Shown here: positions 1 through 10,927 of the stretch, one piece after another | Numbering within the stretch: position 1 is the stretch's first letter | Layout of the letters: every line of letters starts with the position of its first letter | Assembly: GCA_024349245.1 (NCBI GenBank) | Contig: JALDNG010000105.1 | Span: 157,001 to 221,000, forward strand | DNA: 64,000 nt | DNA from: Neodontobutis hainanensis | Lineage: Eukaryota; Chordata; Actinopteri; Gobiiformes; Odontobutidae | Direction: 5' to 3' | Notes under the pieces: model-generated | What the model was told of the DNA's origin: nothing | What the model saw: only the letters and a program-made list of their open reading frames with translations | Database searches by the model: none | Position numbers and translations under genes: made by a program

Positions 1-77
1 ACGACAGGAGGTAAACCAGGACTAAACCAGGTCTAAAACCAGGTCTAAACCAGGTCTAAACCAGGTCTAAACCAGGA
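1..77. repeat. 11-bp minisatellite (ACCAGGTCTAA family)
   Basis: The window opens inside a short array of near-identical units reading ACCAGGTCTAA or ACCAGGACTAA. The same 11-bp family recurs around 13.5 kb, 25.8 kb and 30.7 kb, and in complementary form around 6.1, 7.6 and 8.7 kb. The left boundary lies outside the window. Confidence 0.8.
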
Positions 78-2312
78 CTATGCCAAGTTTGAGACTTCAT
101 TAATAAAAACAGACATCTTTCATGTTGTTTTAAAACGAGGCTGAGTCAGGTCTGACCCTTTACTGGATAAAAGGACAGACCCACGGCCTGTTTGTGAATT
201 ATTGATTTGTTTTATATTTGTCAAACCTGTGGCTGCTCACTTTGACCCTCCTGCACCTTCTCTGTTTAAATAATGGATCAGAATGACAGCACTCTTCTCA
301 CTGAGGTAAATATAGACTTAGTGCAGTTAAAGGTCCCTATACCAGACTACTCTTAGACACTTCCCTCTTTGATGCTTCTTTCTCGAACACTGGAGGGAAC
401 TTCTACCACCAATATTCATGCTTTAGGACAAGGCGAGACATAAAAAAAGAGAATATCCTGTGATAAAAAGTGAGCAGAAAGGGGACTAGTGTTGAATCAG
501 GTGTGGAATATGAAGCAGGTTAGTCTCTACTGCCCCCAGCTGGCTGCAGGACACATTACAATCCCAGTTTCCTCATTTTGAGACAAACCTTCACAATCAC
601 AAGTAAAACTCTCATAAAATGGATTAAAAGTCTTCTACATTCACAACTATGTCCAGATACTTTACTCTTAACTCATTATATAATAACCTGAGTGAATCTC
701 TTACTGTCTTAGTTTTTTTCCCCTTTACTGTTGTTTTTTTTTTGCTTCTGACTAAGCTCCAAAACAGTATTATTCCAATAATTCATGTCACAAAGATGCT
801 TCAAGAGTCTATCTTGTACTGCTTCTGACAATCCGCAGCAGTCACAGCAACATGGCAAAAACTGTCCAGTGCTTCATCCAATCACATTCATGTTTTCATC
901 TAAAACCCACACCATCCATGAAAGTAGAGTCTACAGCGACCCACTGTTTCAGAAGCACATCCGACTGTTTTTACTGTTTACCATCACATTTTACACAGTT
1001 CTGCTTTCACTTTACAATGACATTCTCTTTCCAACAACAGTCTCTCACCCTGTTTCCTATTAATCTACCATCTCATTACCAGTAGACACCCTCTTCTAAG
1101 TTTCATTCTGCACGCACAACACATCTCCCCAGAGCAACATTTAAAGCTGATAAAAGCATTGATTAACAGCTTCTAAATTCTAAAACTCTCCTCTCCTCTG
1201 CTGAATGAGAGCGTGAGCGGTCGTTTTTTTATTATGTTTATGAATGGACCTTCATTTCTCGCCTGCAGCTGTGAGCCTTAGCGACCGGCCGTTGCTAAGG
1301 AAGCTCCTCTCAAAGAGCAGTTGTCATCCGACTGGAAACATGCCAGGCTTCAGTGAACAGGTTGAATCTGAGCTGATTTTATCAATGAACACAAATTAAA
1401 AGCTGGTATACATTTTTTTGGGGCTGTACATATTTAAAATGACTCTTTAATGTCTTTTGATTGGGTTCTTGTAACGAGGGCTGTATAAACTGAGGACTTA
1501 TTCAACTCTATGAAAAGGCTAGTGTGAGCTGGACGTGTGTGAATGCCACTGGCTAAGCTTTACCTTAAACTTCATAATGAAAAGGGGGTGTGTCATGATG
1601 TGTTTGTGTGGTTGGATTAGCAAAGAAGCCATTCATAGCATTAAGGTTCAGCTCTCTGCAATTACATGTTGGAATAAAAAGGCTTATTCAATGGAAGCTT
1701 GGCTTTTTATTTAATATTATTTAATGTGTTGATAGATGCGTTTAAGGATTAAAATCTTGCATAAGTGTGCCCTACAACTCCTGTCAAACCAGGAAAACAA
1801 TTTAGTTTTACAACTTCAACTACAACTTTGATTATTACATGTTAAATAAAGCGTAAATTAATTCAGTGACAAATTGTATGTAAGATTTTTCTGTTATATC
1901 TTGGATAAAAAAATATGGTTGATGTATTTAAAGATTTAATGTACTGTATGCCTTACTTTTCATTATTACTTGATGTTTGACGTAAATCCTTTTAAATGTT
2001 AAATGAATTAAATATATATTTTTGACAAATTAACATAATTTTAGCCAATGTTTATAACGGAGCAAATGTAAGACAAAAGGCAGAACTGTTTCATAAAACA
2101 GATTCATCTGTGTTTCAGTAAAATTATAGCTGTATTATTAGAACAGGTGGACAGTAGAAGTACTGCATGAAAAAAAAACTCAAACTATTTTCCAATAAAC
2201 CATTTCAAAAGATTTCTTCAAACATAAATTAATGTGTTTCTGTTGAAAACAGACGTGTATTTTTTCTCTAACTCTAAACCAGGAAGTATAACTGTATTGT
2301 GAATACACTCAC
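78..2312 (-). other. intron 1 of msl2 (partial), no other gene seen
   Basis: This AT-rich stretch lies 3' of the msl2 first coding exon on the minus strand and begins with a GT donor on that strand (plus positions 2311-2312). No exon with conserved MSL2 sequence is visible, so the large second exon, which carries the rest of the RING finger and the CXC domain in vertebrates, should lie beyond the left edge. The short open frames near 785-1085 have no recognisable homology. Confidence 0.6.
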
Positions 2313-2454
2313 CACAGACGAGGCAGGACAGGGACTGGCGGAAGAAGGGCAGAAGTTTGCAGAGCTCGGCCAGGGCTCGAGGGTCGCGAGGGTCACACTG
2401 CAGCACGGACCGGGTCACCGACACAAACAGAGACGTGGCGTTCACCGGGTTCAT
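2313..2454 (-). CDS. msl2: MSL2 E3 ubiquitin ligase, first coding exon (partial gene)
   Basis: This exon encodes the N-terminus of male-specific lethal 2, the RING-type ubiquitin ligase subunit of the nuclear MSL histone H4K16 acetyltransferase complex. The minus-strand ATG at 2454-2452 opens 47 codons beginning MNPVNATSLF, then DPRDPRALAELCKLLPFFRQ and SLSCLVCG, which matches the highly conserved vertebrate MSL2 start in which FRQSLSC.VCG supplies the first RING cysteines. The exon ends in phase 1 at a consensus donor (TGTG|gtgagt on the minus strand). Only this exon is in the window; the second exon lies to the left. The frame is also open upstream of the ATG, but the conserved MNPVNAT marks the true start. 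Its upstream region is a GC-rich promoter. Identification rests on recognising the family's N-terminal sequence. Confidence 0.9.
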
Positions 2455-3840
2455 CTCTGCCGCCTCTACCTTAAAACCACGCACTCGAGAAATACATGGA
2501 AGTCGTTTTTTTATGGTTCACATCCGTCCCCATGTCCCCATTGTGGAAGATCCGACTTTGGACAGCTGTCAATCAAAGTCAACACGTGCACAATTTACGT
2601 TTTTTTATTTACGCAAATCCTAAAAAATATTTCCACAGTGTTGCCACAAACTTAGCTCGAGACAACAGCTTTCTTTTTTATAAATTTAAATCACTTGTAA
2701 ATTCACAATAAATACGTATAAGCTTAACTTCCGGAGCCTGTCTTCAGAACAAAAGCTACTTCCTGTTTCAATGCTAGCTTTCCAAAACCATTTGCCGCCT
2801 GGTTTAAAACGCTAAAAACAAACACACAAGTTCTCACGTGATATGTATGGAAATGTAAATACAGTCTGGTGGTTTTGACGATAGCATGGATGACAAAAAC
2901 AGGTTTATTCCTCAGTTTTTCGGGCGGTAGCTAGGGTAGTGTTGTAAATCCCATAGGTGCTGAATGCATTCAAGCATCACTTAGCGACCAGTCTCGTCCA
3001 TCCTTAATGTGTGCACCTGCTCCAGAGGAAAAACTCTGCATTCACGAGCGTCTGACCAGTTAAATCCTGCAGACTTTACACATAAACAGTGATTCGGCGA
3101 TTATTCCCCAATAGCTTTTTATGTTTAATTCAAATGGTTCGATGCAAAATGCTGCTATAAAAATCCTGCTTTTCTGTCTCCCAGTTTACTATTTGATTTC
3201 TCCCTGTCGTTTCCATAGTCCAAAGCCATGCTGGTTTATTCTGCGGTCCTGTGCATGTATCCTGAGGGATATATGGGGTTTACGGACGCAAAAAGCAGCT
3301 TTCTGTTTATAGCTCTGTTATTGTTCACGGAGATTCACGAAAACAATACAGGCCGCTTCATCTTTAAACGCTCCTCTTCGGTGAATAAAACCACACAGCT
3401 AACCGCAAAAAAGAATAAGAATAGCTGAAGACACGAGTAATCGCACTAAAATAATTTTAAAGTCCAAAACATGTTCACGGTGAAATAAAAAATTATCCAG
3501 CGGAAGCAGCGGACTTTCTTGATAGCGCTAGCCGCCTGAGCAGCACTCTGAGCCGACCACAATAGAAGGCCGCGCCGCTCTCTTCGGGATTAGTGGAACT
3601 CTCGCGTTGTTGCCAGTCGCCTCGGTGAGAACGCAGCAGTAAAATCTCAAGTTTTAGCCGGTATTATATCCTTTTCCTGGGGTTTTTTGATCACCACAAA
3701 CGCCAATAAAAGAACACAGAGGCTAAAATCCTTTTTTATGAATCTGGCTATCATTAGCAGAGCAGTATTCCTCAAACCTCCTGTCGATATCCCGCACATA
3801 AACAGGAGGGCGCTGTTGCTTACTTCTCGCGAGATCTCAT
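2455..3840 (-). promoter_or_regulatory. msl2 5' UTR and CpG-rich promoter region
   Basis: The stretch upstream of msl2 on the minus strand is richer in CpG than its surroundings, especially at 3480-3660 and 3780-3850. It contains ETS-like CTTCCGG near 2729 and a perfect TCTCGCGAGA palindrome at 3825-3834. No coding exon with recognisable homology is seen; the small open frames at 3121-3428 are probably chance. The transcription start is not fixed by the sequence and may lie near 3.5-3.8 kb with a long or spliced 5' UTR. Confidence 0.5.
3825..3834. promoter_or_regulatory. TCTCGCGAGA palindromic promoter element
   Basis: A perfect 10-bp palindrome TCTCGCGAGA occurs once, at the edge of the CpG-rich region upstream of msl2. 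This motif is known to be bound by BANP and to drive vertebrate CpG-island promoters of essential genes. Its use here is inferred from the sequence and position only. Confidence 0.6.
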
Positions 3841-5640
3841 AGGAAGGCGGGTTATTCGAAAAGAAAATGTTTTTTGCAAAAAAGCGAGAAAAGTCAACGC
3901 AAGCTCAATAAAATAAATAACTTTAAAATTTTAGACATTTAATTTGACAAAAAATGTAAGGTACGATACAACTATGGGCTTAAACTTTGCTACAAAATCA
4001 CTGTTTTATCTTGTTCTCAAGCTAATTATTTCACTACAAAAGTACATTTAAAAGTAAAGCAATTGAAAAACTTGAAAGTTTTCTTTTCAATCAACTTTAA
4101 AATATTTTCAAATTATACCAGCCATATCAATAAATAACACATACTTGATTTTATATGGTCTAAGTTCTTGCTCTAATTAAACATTTTGAGGTACTTATTC
4201 CAATCCTCGTTTAATATTATGGATCCTTTTCCTCAAACCTATTCTTACATTGTGACTTTAAATTCTTTTTCGGATTTATCCAGGTAAGTTCAATAAAATT
4301 AGCCACTGACCACAAAGCTAACCTACTGAGCTAACAAACATCATTCAGTCTGATGTTGCACAGTCAAGACCCTATCACGGGGGGTGACTATTGAATATAT
4401 ACAGTACATATAGTTTTTAATAAATGACAACTTCTCCTTGTACATTTTATTCATTGGTTTAAAAAAGCTTTCACAATTTTCACAATTTCTTTGGAGTCAC
4501 TTACACAACAGCAGCAGTCGACCCCTTTAAAACAGTTTCCCATGAAGTAGATCAAATCATAGTGTGATAACTTTAGAGGGTCTTCTGGAACACTATCTGA
4601 AGAACTGCTGTATAAAGGATGAGTGACGAGTGAGTGTCCTGTTCTTACATTCAGTGACTGTTAAATTCCAGTGAGTGCAAATAGACACTTGTGTAAGCAT
4701 TGGTCACAGCTACATTCAGCTCAGAAATCTCAGGTTATATTTAGCCTGCAACAATTCGACTTAAGGCTACCATTTTAAGGGCTGTTATCTGTCTCTGAGC
4801 TGTTTGGTGTGTTGTAAGTGGAATTCTTTGTGGCATTTTTGTAGTAATGGCTTTCTCGAAAACGCAGCCCATTTTTCTTCAAGAGCCTCCTTATTGTGCA
4901 TCTTTAAACAGCCACACCACTTTTTTCAGAGATGTCCTGTATTTCAGCTGAAGTTATTTGTGAGTTTTTCTTTGCATCCCAAATAATATTTGTTGGTCTG
5001 CCTGACCGTGCTTGGTTTCAAAAGAATCCCTCATTTTGAACACTGCTGATTACCGTTACCTTTTCCCACAGATCCTTTGACCTTCCTTTGCTTTCCCCAT
5101 TACTCAGACAGAAACACCAGATGCAAGGGTCTGTCAGGAGCCCAGAAACTCACTGACCTTATACACACACACTATAAAACAGGTCCCAGGTGAGGAGGGT
5201 TACCTTTAGTAACCATTCAAACCTGTTTCTGTCACTTGTGCATGTTATCAGGTCAAATCACCAGGGTATGTACACTTTTTATCAGGTTCATTTAGGTAGT
5301 TTCTGTTGTCATTATGATTTAAAAAGATTAAACACCGTTGTTTTACAATAAATGGCTTATGAGTGAAGGAAATGTTTTTTGTGTTATCATTTATATTCTC
5401 TGAAAAATGGCAAAACAATCACAAAGGTAGTTAGAGTTAAAAAGTCTATTTGAAAGTTTATTAAACAGTCTTGATAGCACCTTATGTCAGGTTTAGATAC
5501 ATGCACTTGATAAATCTTGAAGTCAACAATAAAAAGCACAACAATGTAATGTGATTTTTCTGATGTAAATTTTTATGCTCTCACATATAGAACTTATTGA
5601 CCACAAAGTTTCATGTTCAATCATAAAAAATAAAAAAAAT
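3841..5640. other. intergenic spacer, no gene recognised
   Basis: The stretch is AT-rich with scattered stops in all frames. The 4.6-5.4 kb part has the look of an old dispersed repeat (decayed DNA-transposon-like sequence with an AATAAA near 5348), but no transposase motif or inverted ends could be identified. No coding exon is supported. Confidence 0.5.
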
Positions 5641-6069
5641 CAGAATATCTGTGAGTGTTTCCTGTTTCATTGTTTCCGGCAGCGCTGCACGCCTCTGAGT
5701 AATTTTCACATTTATAGCATCATTGTCACTAAAGATAGAGCCGAGGCTGTTCTTAGTGAAGCCTCGGAGAGTCCCCTCAGTGACACGACTTAAGAACTCT
5801 CCAGCTGCATTTTATTATTCATTAATATAAATACTTACTACAGTCACTGAACTGATAAGAGTGAGTGGAAGTTTGCTGTGGGCCTCAGACTTTCACAACT
5901 CTTTCATCTGGAAACAATTAGGAAGTAAAGAGAATAAAACCCGTGGCTGTTTCCCTGGACAGACTGTTGTAGGCCTGTTTATGGAGAAGTATTATAATGA
6001 TATTTATAAATCCCTTTAATCATAATATAAAAAACTAACAGAAAAATATTTATGTCCAATGCACAAATC

Positions 6070-6360
6070 AAACTCAGCTAGACCTGCTTTAGTCTAAGAT
6101 CTATACCTGGTCTAGTCCTGGACTAATTATGGTCTAGTACTGGTCTAGCGCTGGTTTAGTCCTGGTCTTAACCTGATTTAGTTTTGTCCCAGGTTTAGAC
6201 TTAGACCTGATGTAGTCTCGTCCCTTTTGTTCAAACCGAGTCTAGTTCTGTCGTGTGACACGGGTGTGTTTTAGGTTTACTGTAGGTCCTAGGACTTACC
6301 GCCTTAAGTCCTGGTTCAGTCCTGGTCTAGTCCTCATCTAGTCCTGATTTAGACCTCATT
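6070..6360. repeat. degenerate CTGGTCTAGTC minisatellite
   Basis: This is an imperfect array of 11-bp units such as CTGGTCTAGTC and CTGGTTTAGTC, the complement of the GGACTAAACCA arrays elsewhere in the window. It lies in the upstream flank of the CXC gene and a shorter version sits at about 8620-8790 in the duplicate. Confidence 0.7.
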
Positions 6361-6536
6361 CTGTCACTCACTGTCGTAATGCGTTGCAGGAGTTTTTATC
6401 TAAAGTATTTTCCCAAAAACCCAGATTACAGTTGCTGTTGGTTACGTATCGTCTAAAGTGTGAGTAAGCCTCAGGTACCACTGACGATGTTTCCACTGTG
6501 AGTGAGCTTCAGAGCCTCTTCCTCTTTTGGGACCTG

Positions 6537-6544
6537 AATAAAAG
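6537..6544 (+). promoter_or_regulatory. possible TATA-like element of CXC gene
   Basis: AATAAAAG lies about 95 bp upstream of the CXC start codon, at a distance that would give a short 5' UTR. It is retained in the duplicated copy at about 9033. This is an inference from position and AT-rich sequence only. Confidence 0.3.
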
Positions 6545-6635
6545 CTGCTCTGGGTCATTCACTAATCCACTTCAGTCAGACTCACACTGGACGTCCGTCT
6601 GCTGCTCTGGGATCAGTGCTGGACCCGGTTTAAAC

Positions 6636-7808
6636 ATGTCCTCCTCAGTCTGCCGCTGGATTGTGCTCAGCTTGGCTCTGGTGATGCTGCTCTGTGCATC
6701 ACAAGGTAAAGAATTAAATTAGGACTCGAAATGAAGGCAGTGGCAGTCTTTATGTGTAGCCTGTGCTGGAAAAGACACTTTATTAACACTGTTCATTAGA
6801 GCGACCCATGTTCGTCTCAAAAGTCTCGATGTTTGTATTGTCTTCACTAGATTTAAGGAGTGACTATTGGAAGGGCTGAGTTGATGCAAAAACATTGGTT
6901 TATGATTCTCACAAGTTCATATTTCCTGTCACAGCGTGGCCTGTTGAAGACGTCTGCATCTGCAAACCACAACAACTCCGCAAAAGGGTCGTTCAAAAAA
7001 TCAGAATCAGAGAATGTTACGAGCAGAGGCCGACTCTGGACTGTGTCCACGCTTTTTGGTGAGAGTCTTTCCTAAAAACTCTTTACATTTGAATATTTAA
7101 GATTTGAAATGACAGAATATGAATGTTTTCTTTTAGGATAAGAACAAAAAAAGGCAAAAAACAGTGCATTGAACCGACAGAATGGTTTGAAACATTTCTG
7201 ACGAAGGTGAGTTCAACTGAGACTCACACTGATGTTACAGAGTGATGTCATTAAGTAACACCATGTGAATCAAAGAAAGACAGTTAAGTTGTTAAGGGGG
7301 TCTGGGTTTAAGTTAAGTCCTTGTTTAATCCTTAGTTTAGTCCTGCTTTAGTCCCTGGTCAAGACCTGGTCCGGGTTTAGTTGATTTAGATTTTCTCTCG
7401 TTATATTCTTCTTTAAAACTGGTTTTAGCCTCACTTTTAATCTCGGTTTAGTCCAAGATTACACTTAGTTCAGTTCTGGTTAAACCCCCAGTTCAGTCCT
7501 ATTTTACTCCATCTTTTGTCCTTGTTCTGTCCTGTTATAGTCCTGGTTTAACCCCGGTCTAACCCCTGTCTAACCCGGTCTAACCCAGTCTAAACCCTGG
7601 TCTAACCTGGTCTAACTCTGGTCTAAACCCTAGTCTAACCCTGGTCTAACTCTGATCTAACCTGGTTTAACCCGGTCTAACCTAGTCTAACCCTGGTCTA
7701 ACCTGGTCTAACTCTAGTCTAACCTGGTCTAACCCAGTCTAACCTGGTCTAACCCGGTCTCTCTCTGAACAGAAGCAGCTGGAGTGTCTTCCTTTGACCA
7801 AGTCCTGA
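6636..7808 (+). CDS. CXC chemokine, four exons, complete
   Basis: Predicted join: 6636-6705, 6935-7058, 7137-7206, 7773-7808 (300 nt, 99 aa), with intron phases 1, 2 and 0 as usual for CXC chemokine genes. Residues 1-23 form a signal peptide (WIVLSLALVMLLCA core). The mature part has the CIC motif (C-x-C), a third cysteine in RPTLDC and a fourth in KKGKKQCIEP, followed by the C-terminal helix start TEWFETFLTK, the usual place of the W in EAPW-like motifs. There is no ELR before CxC (VEDVCIC). Two additional cysteines (RIRECYEQ and LECLP) could form a third disulfide. The protein should be secreted and act on a CXC-type receptor. All splice sites are GT-AG. Orthology to a named CXCL could not be settled. 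AU-rich sequence follows the stop. Confidence 0.85.
7555..7765. repeat. minisatellite CTGGTCTAAC in CXC intron 3
   Basis: About twenty imperfect units of CTGGTCTAAC or CCCGGTCTAAC fill the 3' half of intron 3 and run up to the polypyrimidine tract of the exon 4 acceptor. Length variation here could affect splicing of the last exon. Confidence 0.8.
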
Positions 7809-8035
7809 GTGAAGTCACAGAAGACGTCTAAAGCAGCTACTCTTTCTCTGACAACTTCATATTTATTCATTTTAAAAATACATTTATTTATAAACATGGC
7901 ATTATTTTTGTATTTAAACTTTTATTTTTATTTATGAGTTTTTATTCCTGTTCTTAATCTTGAGCAAGTCTCAGGTTAAACATTTGATATGTCATCTATG
8001 TTGAATTCTGAATAAAATATTGAAAATCTTTTATT
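7809..8035 (+). promoter_or_regulatory. CXC 3' UTR with AU-rich elements and poly(A) signal
   Basis: The sequence after the stop holds several ATTTA/TTATTTAT motifs (7860-7935), typical of unstable cytokine mRNAs. AATAAA stands at 8011-8016. The stretch 7981-8025 closely matches the inverted terminal repeat of the Tc1-like element at 47-48.4 kb, so the poly(A) signal appears to be transposon-derived. Confidence 0.65.
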
Positions 8036-8056
8036 CAGCAGAAATAAAAGCAGCAG

Positions 8057-9220
8057 AATATCTGTGAGTGATTCCTGTTTCATTGTTTCCGGCAGCGCTG
8101 CACGCCTCTGAGTAATTTTCACATTTATAGCATCATTGTCACTAAAGATAGAGCCGAGGCTGTTCTTAGTGAAGCCTCAGAGAGTCCCCTCAGTGACACG
8201 ACTTAAGAACTCAGCTGCATTTTATTATTCATTAATACAAATACTTAAAAAAAAGTGTTTCCACAGTGGTTATTCCTGCTTCCCCAGGGCAGATAATGTA
8301 ATTAAATATTTCAGACTGAACTCTGAATGTTGTAGGCCTGTTTGTGGACTAGTATTACGTTGATATTAGTGAGCGGTGGATTTCTTCGTGGAGTCCTGCT
8401 GTGGATTCTCTGCTTGTTCAGTGTTGGACGTATTGTAGACTCATGAACAGAGACGTTAGCAGGTTCCAGTGATGCTTCAGATCTTTGACTGTCACCCAGG
8501 TTGTTTCTTGACCTCGTTGATGAGTCTTCATGTGCTCTTGGTGTCACTTTGACGGAGCGTCCACTTCTTGGTTGAGTAGGAACAGTCCCAAAGCATCTCC
8601 ATTTGTAGACTGATGGACTGGATTTAGTCCTGGTTTGGGTCTAGTCCTGTTTTATTCCTACTCTTGTACTGATCTAGTCCAAGTCAAGGGACACGAGTGT
8701 GTTTTAGGCTTACTGTAGGTCCTAGGACTTACTGCCGTCTTAAGTCCTGGTTCAGTCCTGGTCTAGTCCTCATCTAGTCCTGATTTAGACCTCATTCTGT
8801 CACTCACTGTCGTCATGAATCGCAGGAGTTTTCATCTATGTATTTATTTTTGTCTGTGAGAAACTGAGAATGTTTCCAGAGCTGGACTTTAACACCTGTC
8901 CCCCTCCAGACGCAGGGGGTTTTCAGCTGCGGGGGGCATGAGTTACTTCCACAGGCCACAGTGACCGGGGACAAAAGTCAATGTTTCCACAGTGAGTAAG
9001 CATCAAAGTGGGCCTGTCCTCTTTTGGAACCTGAATAAAAACTGCTCTGGGTCATTCACAAATCCACTTCAGTCAGACTCACACTGGACGTCCGTCTGCT
9101 GCTCTGGGATCAGTGCTGGACCCGGTTTAAACATGTCCTCCTCAGTCTGCCGCTGGATTGTGCTCAGTTTGGCTCTGGTGATGCTGCTCTGTGCATCACA
9201 AGGTAAAGAATAAAAATCAT
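8057..9220 (+). repeat. tandem duplication, right copy of CXC upstream region
   Basis: This repeats the block that begins at 5641: the stretch containing GCAGCGCTGCACGCCTCTGA, the CTGGTCTAGTCC array and the promoter and exon 1 of the CXC gene. Similarity stops just after exon 1 (about 9220), where unrelated sequence shared with the 26.6-kb block begins. The 8364-8600 part is unrelated to the left copy and looks like a dispersed-repeat insertion. Confidence 0.7.
9133..9202 (+). pseudogene. orphan signal-peptide exon of a second CXC chemokine copy
   Basis: The exon encodes MSSSVCRWIVLSLALVMLLCASQ, the same as exon 1 of the CXC gene at 6636, and keeps the phase 1 donor (CAAG|gtaaag). No CXC exon 2, 3 or 4 follows; the downstream sequence is the start of the segmental block also found at 26.6 kb. 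The copy is therefore truncated and cannot make a chemokine. A good acceptor at 9528 (TTGTTTTCCAG) would give an in-frame chimeric join of 28 codons to a TGA at 9612-9614; there is no evidence that it is used. Confidence 0.75.
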
Positions 9221-10557
9221 AACAACGATACGGTGAAGATCAGATTCTCTAATTTACAGTAAATGTGGTTTATTTGCACTTTGCGTCAGGTCTTCTTCGT
9301 CCTCACTGTCAGAACCACAGCTAAACATGAACAACCTCTGCAGTTTAACACCTCCTTCTAAATCTTAACAGCTAATAACCAAACGTCAGATGGTGTATTA
9401 TCTGTATAAACTGATATTAGAGCCTGCTTTTCTCTTTGTTCTTGCCTTGTGCATTAAATATCTTTTGTTAAGTGTCATCATTAAACAGTATATGTGTCAC
9501 TAACAGGTTGTTTGTTGTTGTTTTCCAGTGATTAAAAAGCAGGAAAGACCAATTAATCAGCTTTATTCAAGTGGAGTGACAGCTCCAGCTCTGAGAAGGT
9601 CGACCTCTCAGTGACCCCCAGGATCCAAACCCGTGAACAACTAAACAGACTGTTATTTTGAACGAAACAGAGAAATTATGGTAAAAAAGAAAAAAGGAGA
9701 AGCTTCATAAACTTTCTTCAGAAATATATTTTTTGTTGTATTGGTCACAATTCTGGCCGTTTCTTCGGTTCCTTTTTCATAAACTTTCAATGGCTTCTGA
9801 GGGAGTCCCATTTCTCAATCGTCCTGTCGTGTGACTCTGTAAATGGGGTGTGCGTTTGGACTTTTGTGGATAAACTAAAGCATAAGAACTGACTGACTCG
9901 GGGTAGTTTACTTTCTGAACAAAACCAGTTCAGTTTCAAGTCAAGGGCCGACATTCAGACTCTTTTCCTCTGTGCATTGACTGTTACAACTCTGCAGCCC
10001 TTCTGTCTGTTCTGTACCAGTAACTCCATGAGTGTTAACCAGAGGCAGAAATAACTCCAGATTTCCCCAGTGAAAGGACCTTTAGGGGAGTTCTGAGAGT
10101 TATATTTGTCTAAACTCTCAGTATCATCCGAGGTGTTGCAACAGAAAAAAGAAAGGAGGAAGGAAGTGGGGTTTCTTTTAAAAACTTACCATTATCTCAT
10201 TTACACAAGACAAGGGTGAGCCGCAGAGGAACAGACACAACATATTTCTGCTTTAATCAATCCAAGTGCAATATTTAAATGAAGTGGTTTTGTTTTGAAA
10301 TGCTGTTTGGATGAAAAGACAAGTGTTGAACCAGGACTTAAGCAGGTCTGTTAACAGAGACTGATGCAGATGTGGAGCTCCTGATTGAAGTAGACGTGTT
10401 AAAGGCAATGGAAGCTTGGCAGATTATAAACAGTCAAGGTCATGGCCCCTACGCTGCACAAACACTTTCAAAGCTGCGTGAATGTCACACTAAAAAAGAT
10501 CGCAGATGACAACAAACATCAAACGTCTACGTGGATGACTGTCCTAAATCTGTTCCC
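9203..10557. other. no gene recognised
   Basis: This stretch at the start of duplicated block 1 has a copy at about 26.6-27.9 kb. No conserved coding sequence, RNA gene or transposon end was recognised apart from the optional acceptor at 9528 described with the orphan CXC exon. Confidence 0.5.
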
Positions 10558-10927
10558 TCAGAAAAAGCTGTCCTTAACCTGGTACAAGAGCTGAGTGAGC
10601 TGGTGTAAAAGGTGGATGTGTTTTGGGGCTTTGTGAGATACAAAGGCACAGGACAACAACTGAAGAACGCAGCATGTTTTCAGAAAATACTGGAAGAACA
10701 TTTGTTTCAAAGCACAAGGCCCATTGGCTACAGCTCCATAAAGTGAAGGTTCTGGACTGGCCTCAGTGCCATTGAGCCACTCTGGGAAGATCTCAAACAA
10801 GTCTATTCTGTGAGCAACAGGAAGCCAGTGCAGAGATTTTAAAACTGGACTGATGTGGTTGTACTTCCTGGTGTTAGATAGAACCAGAACAGCAGCGTTC
10901 TGAATAAGCTGCAGCTGTCTTAACCCT
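10558..10927 (-). mobile_element. L2/Maui-like LINE fragment, C-terminal RT region
   Basis: The minus strand encodes a decayed stretch with LQLIQNAAVLVLSNTRKY and ISPVLKSLHWLPVAHRIDLF, the characteristic region after the RT domain in L2-type fish LINEs. It is broken by stops. The element is interrupted at 10916-10927 by a Rex3-like insertion and seems to resume at 11692. Confidence 0.75.

Larger units (their letters stand above)
5641..6720 (+). repeat. tandem duplication, left copy (upstream flank and exon 1 of CXC gene)
   Basis: The stretch starting with CAGAATATCTGTGAGTG at about 5641 and running through CXC exon 1 is repeated, with indels and one unrelated insertion, at about 8057-9210. 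It shows that the CXC chemokine gene was tandemly duplicated with a period of roughly 2.4 kb. Confidence 0.75.

Noticed and set aside
785..1085. Two overlapping open frames of 92 and 77 codons
   Set aside because: Low-complexity translation, no family match, and located in the predicted msl2 intron on the opposite strand.
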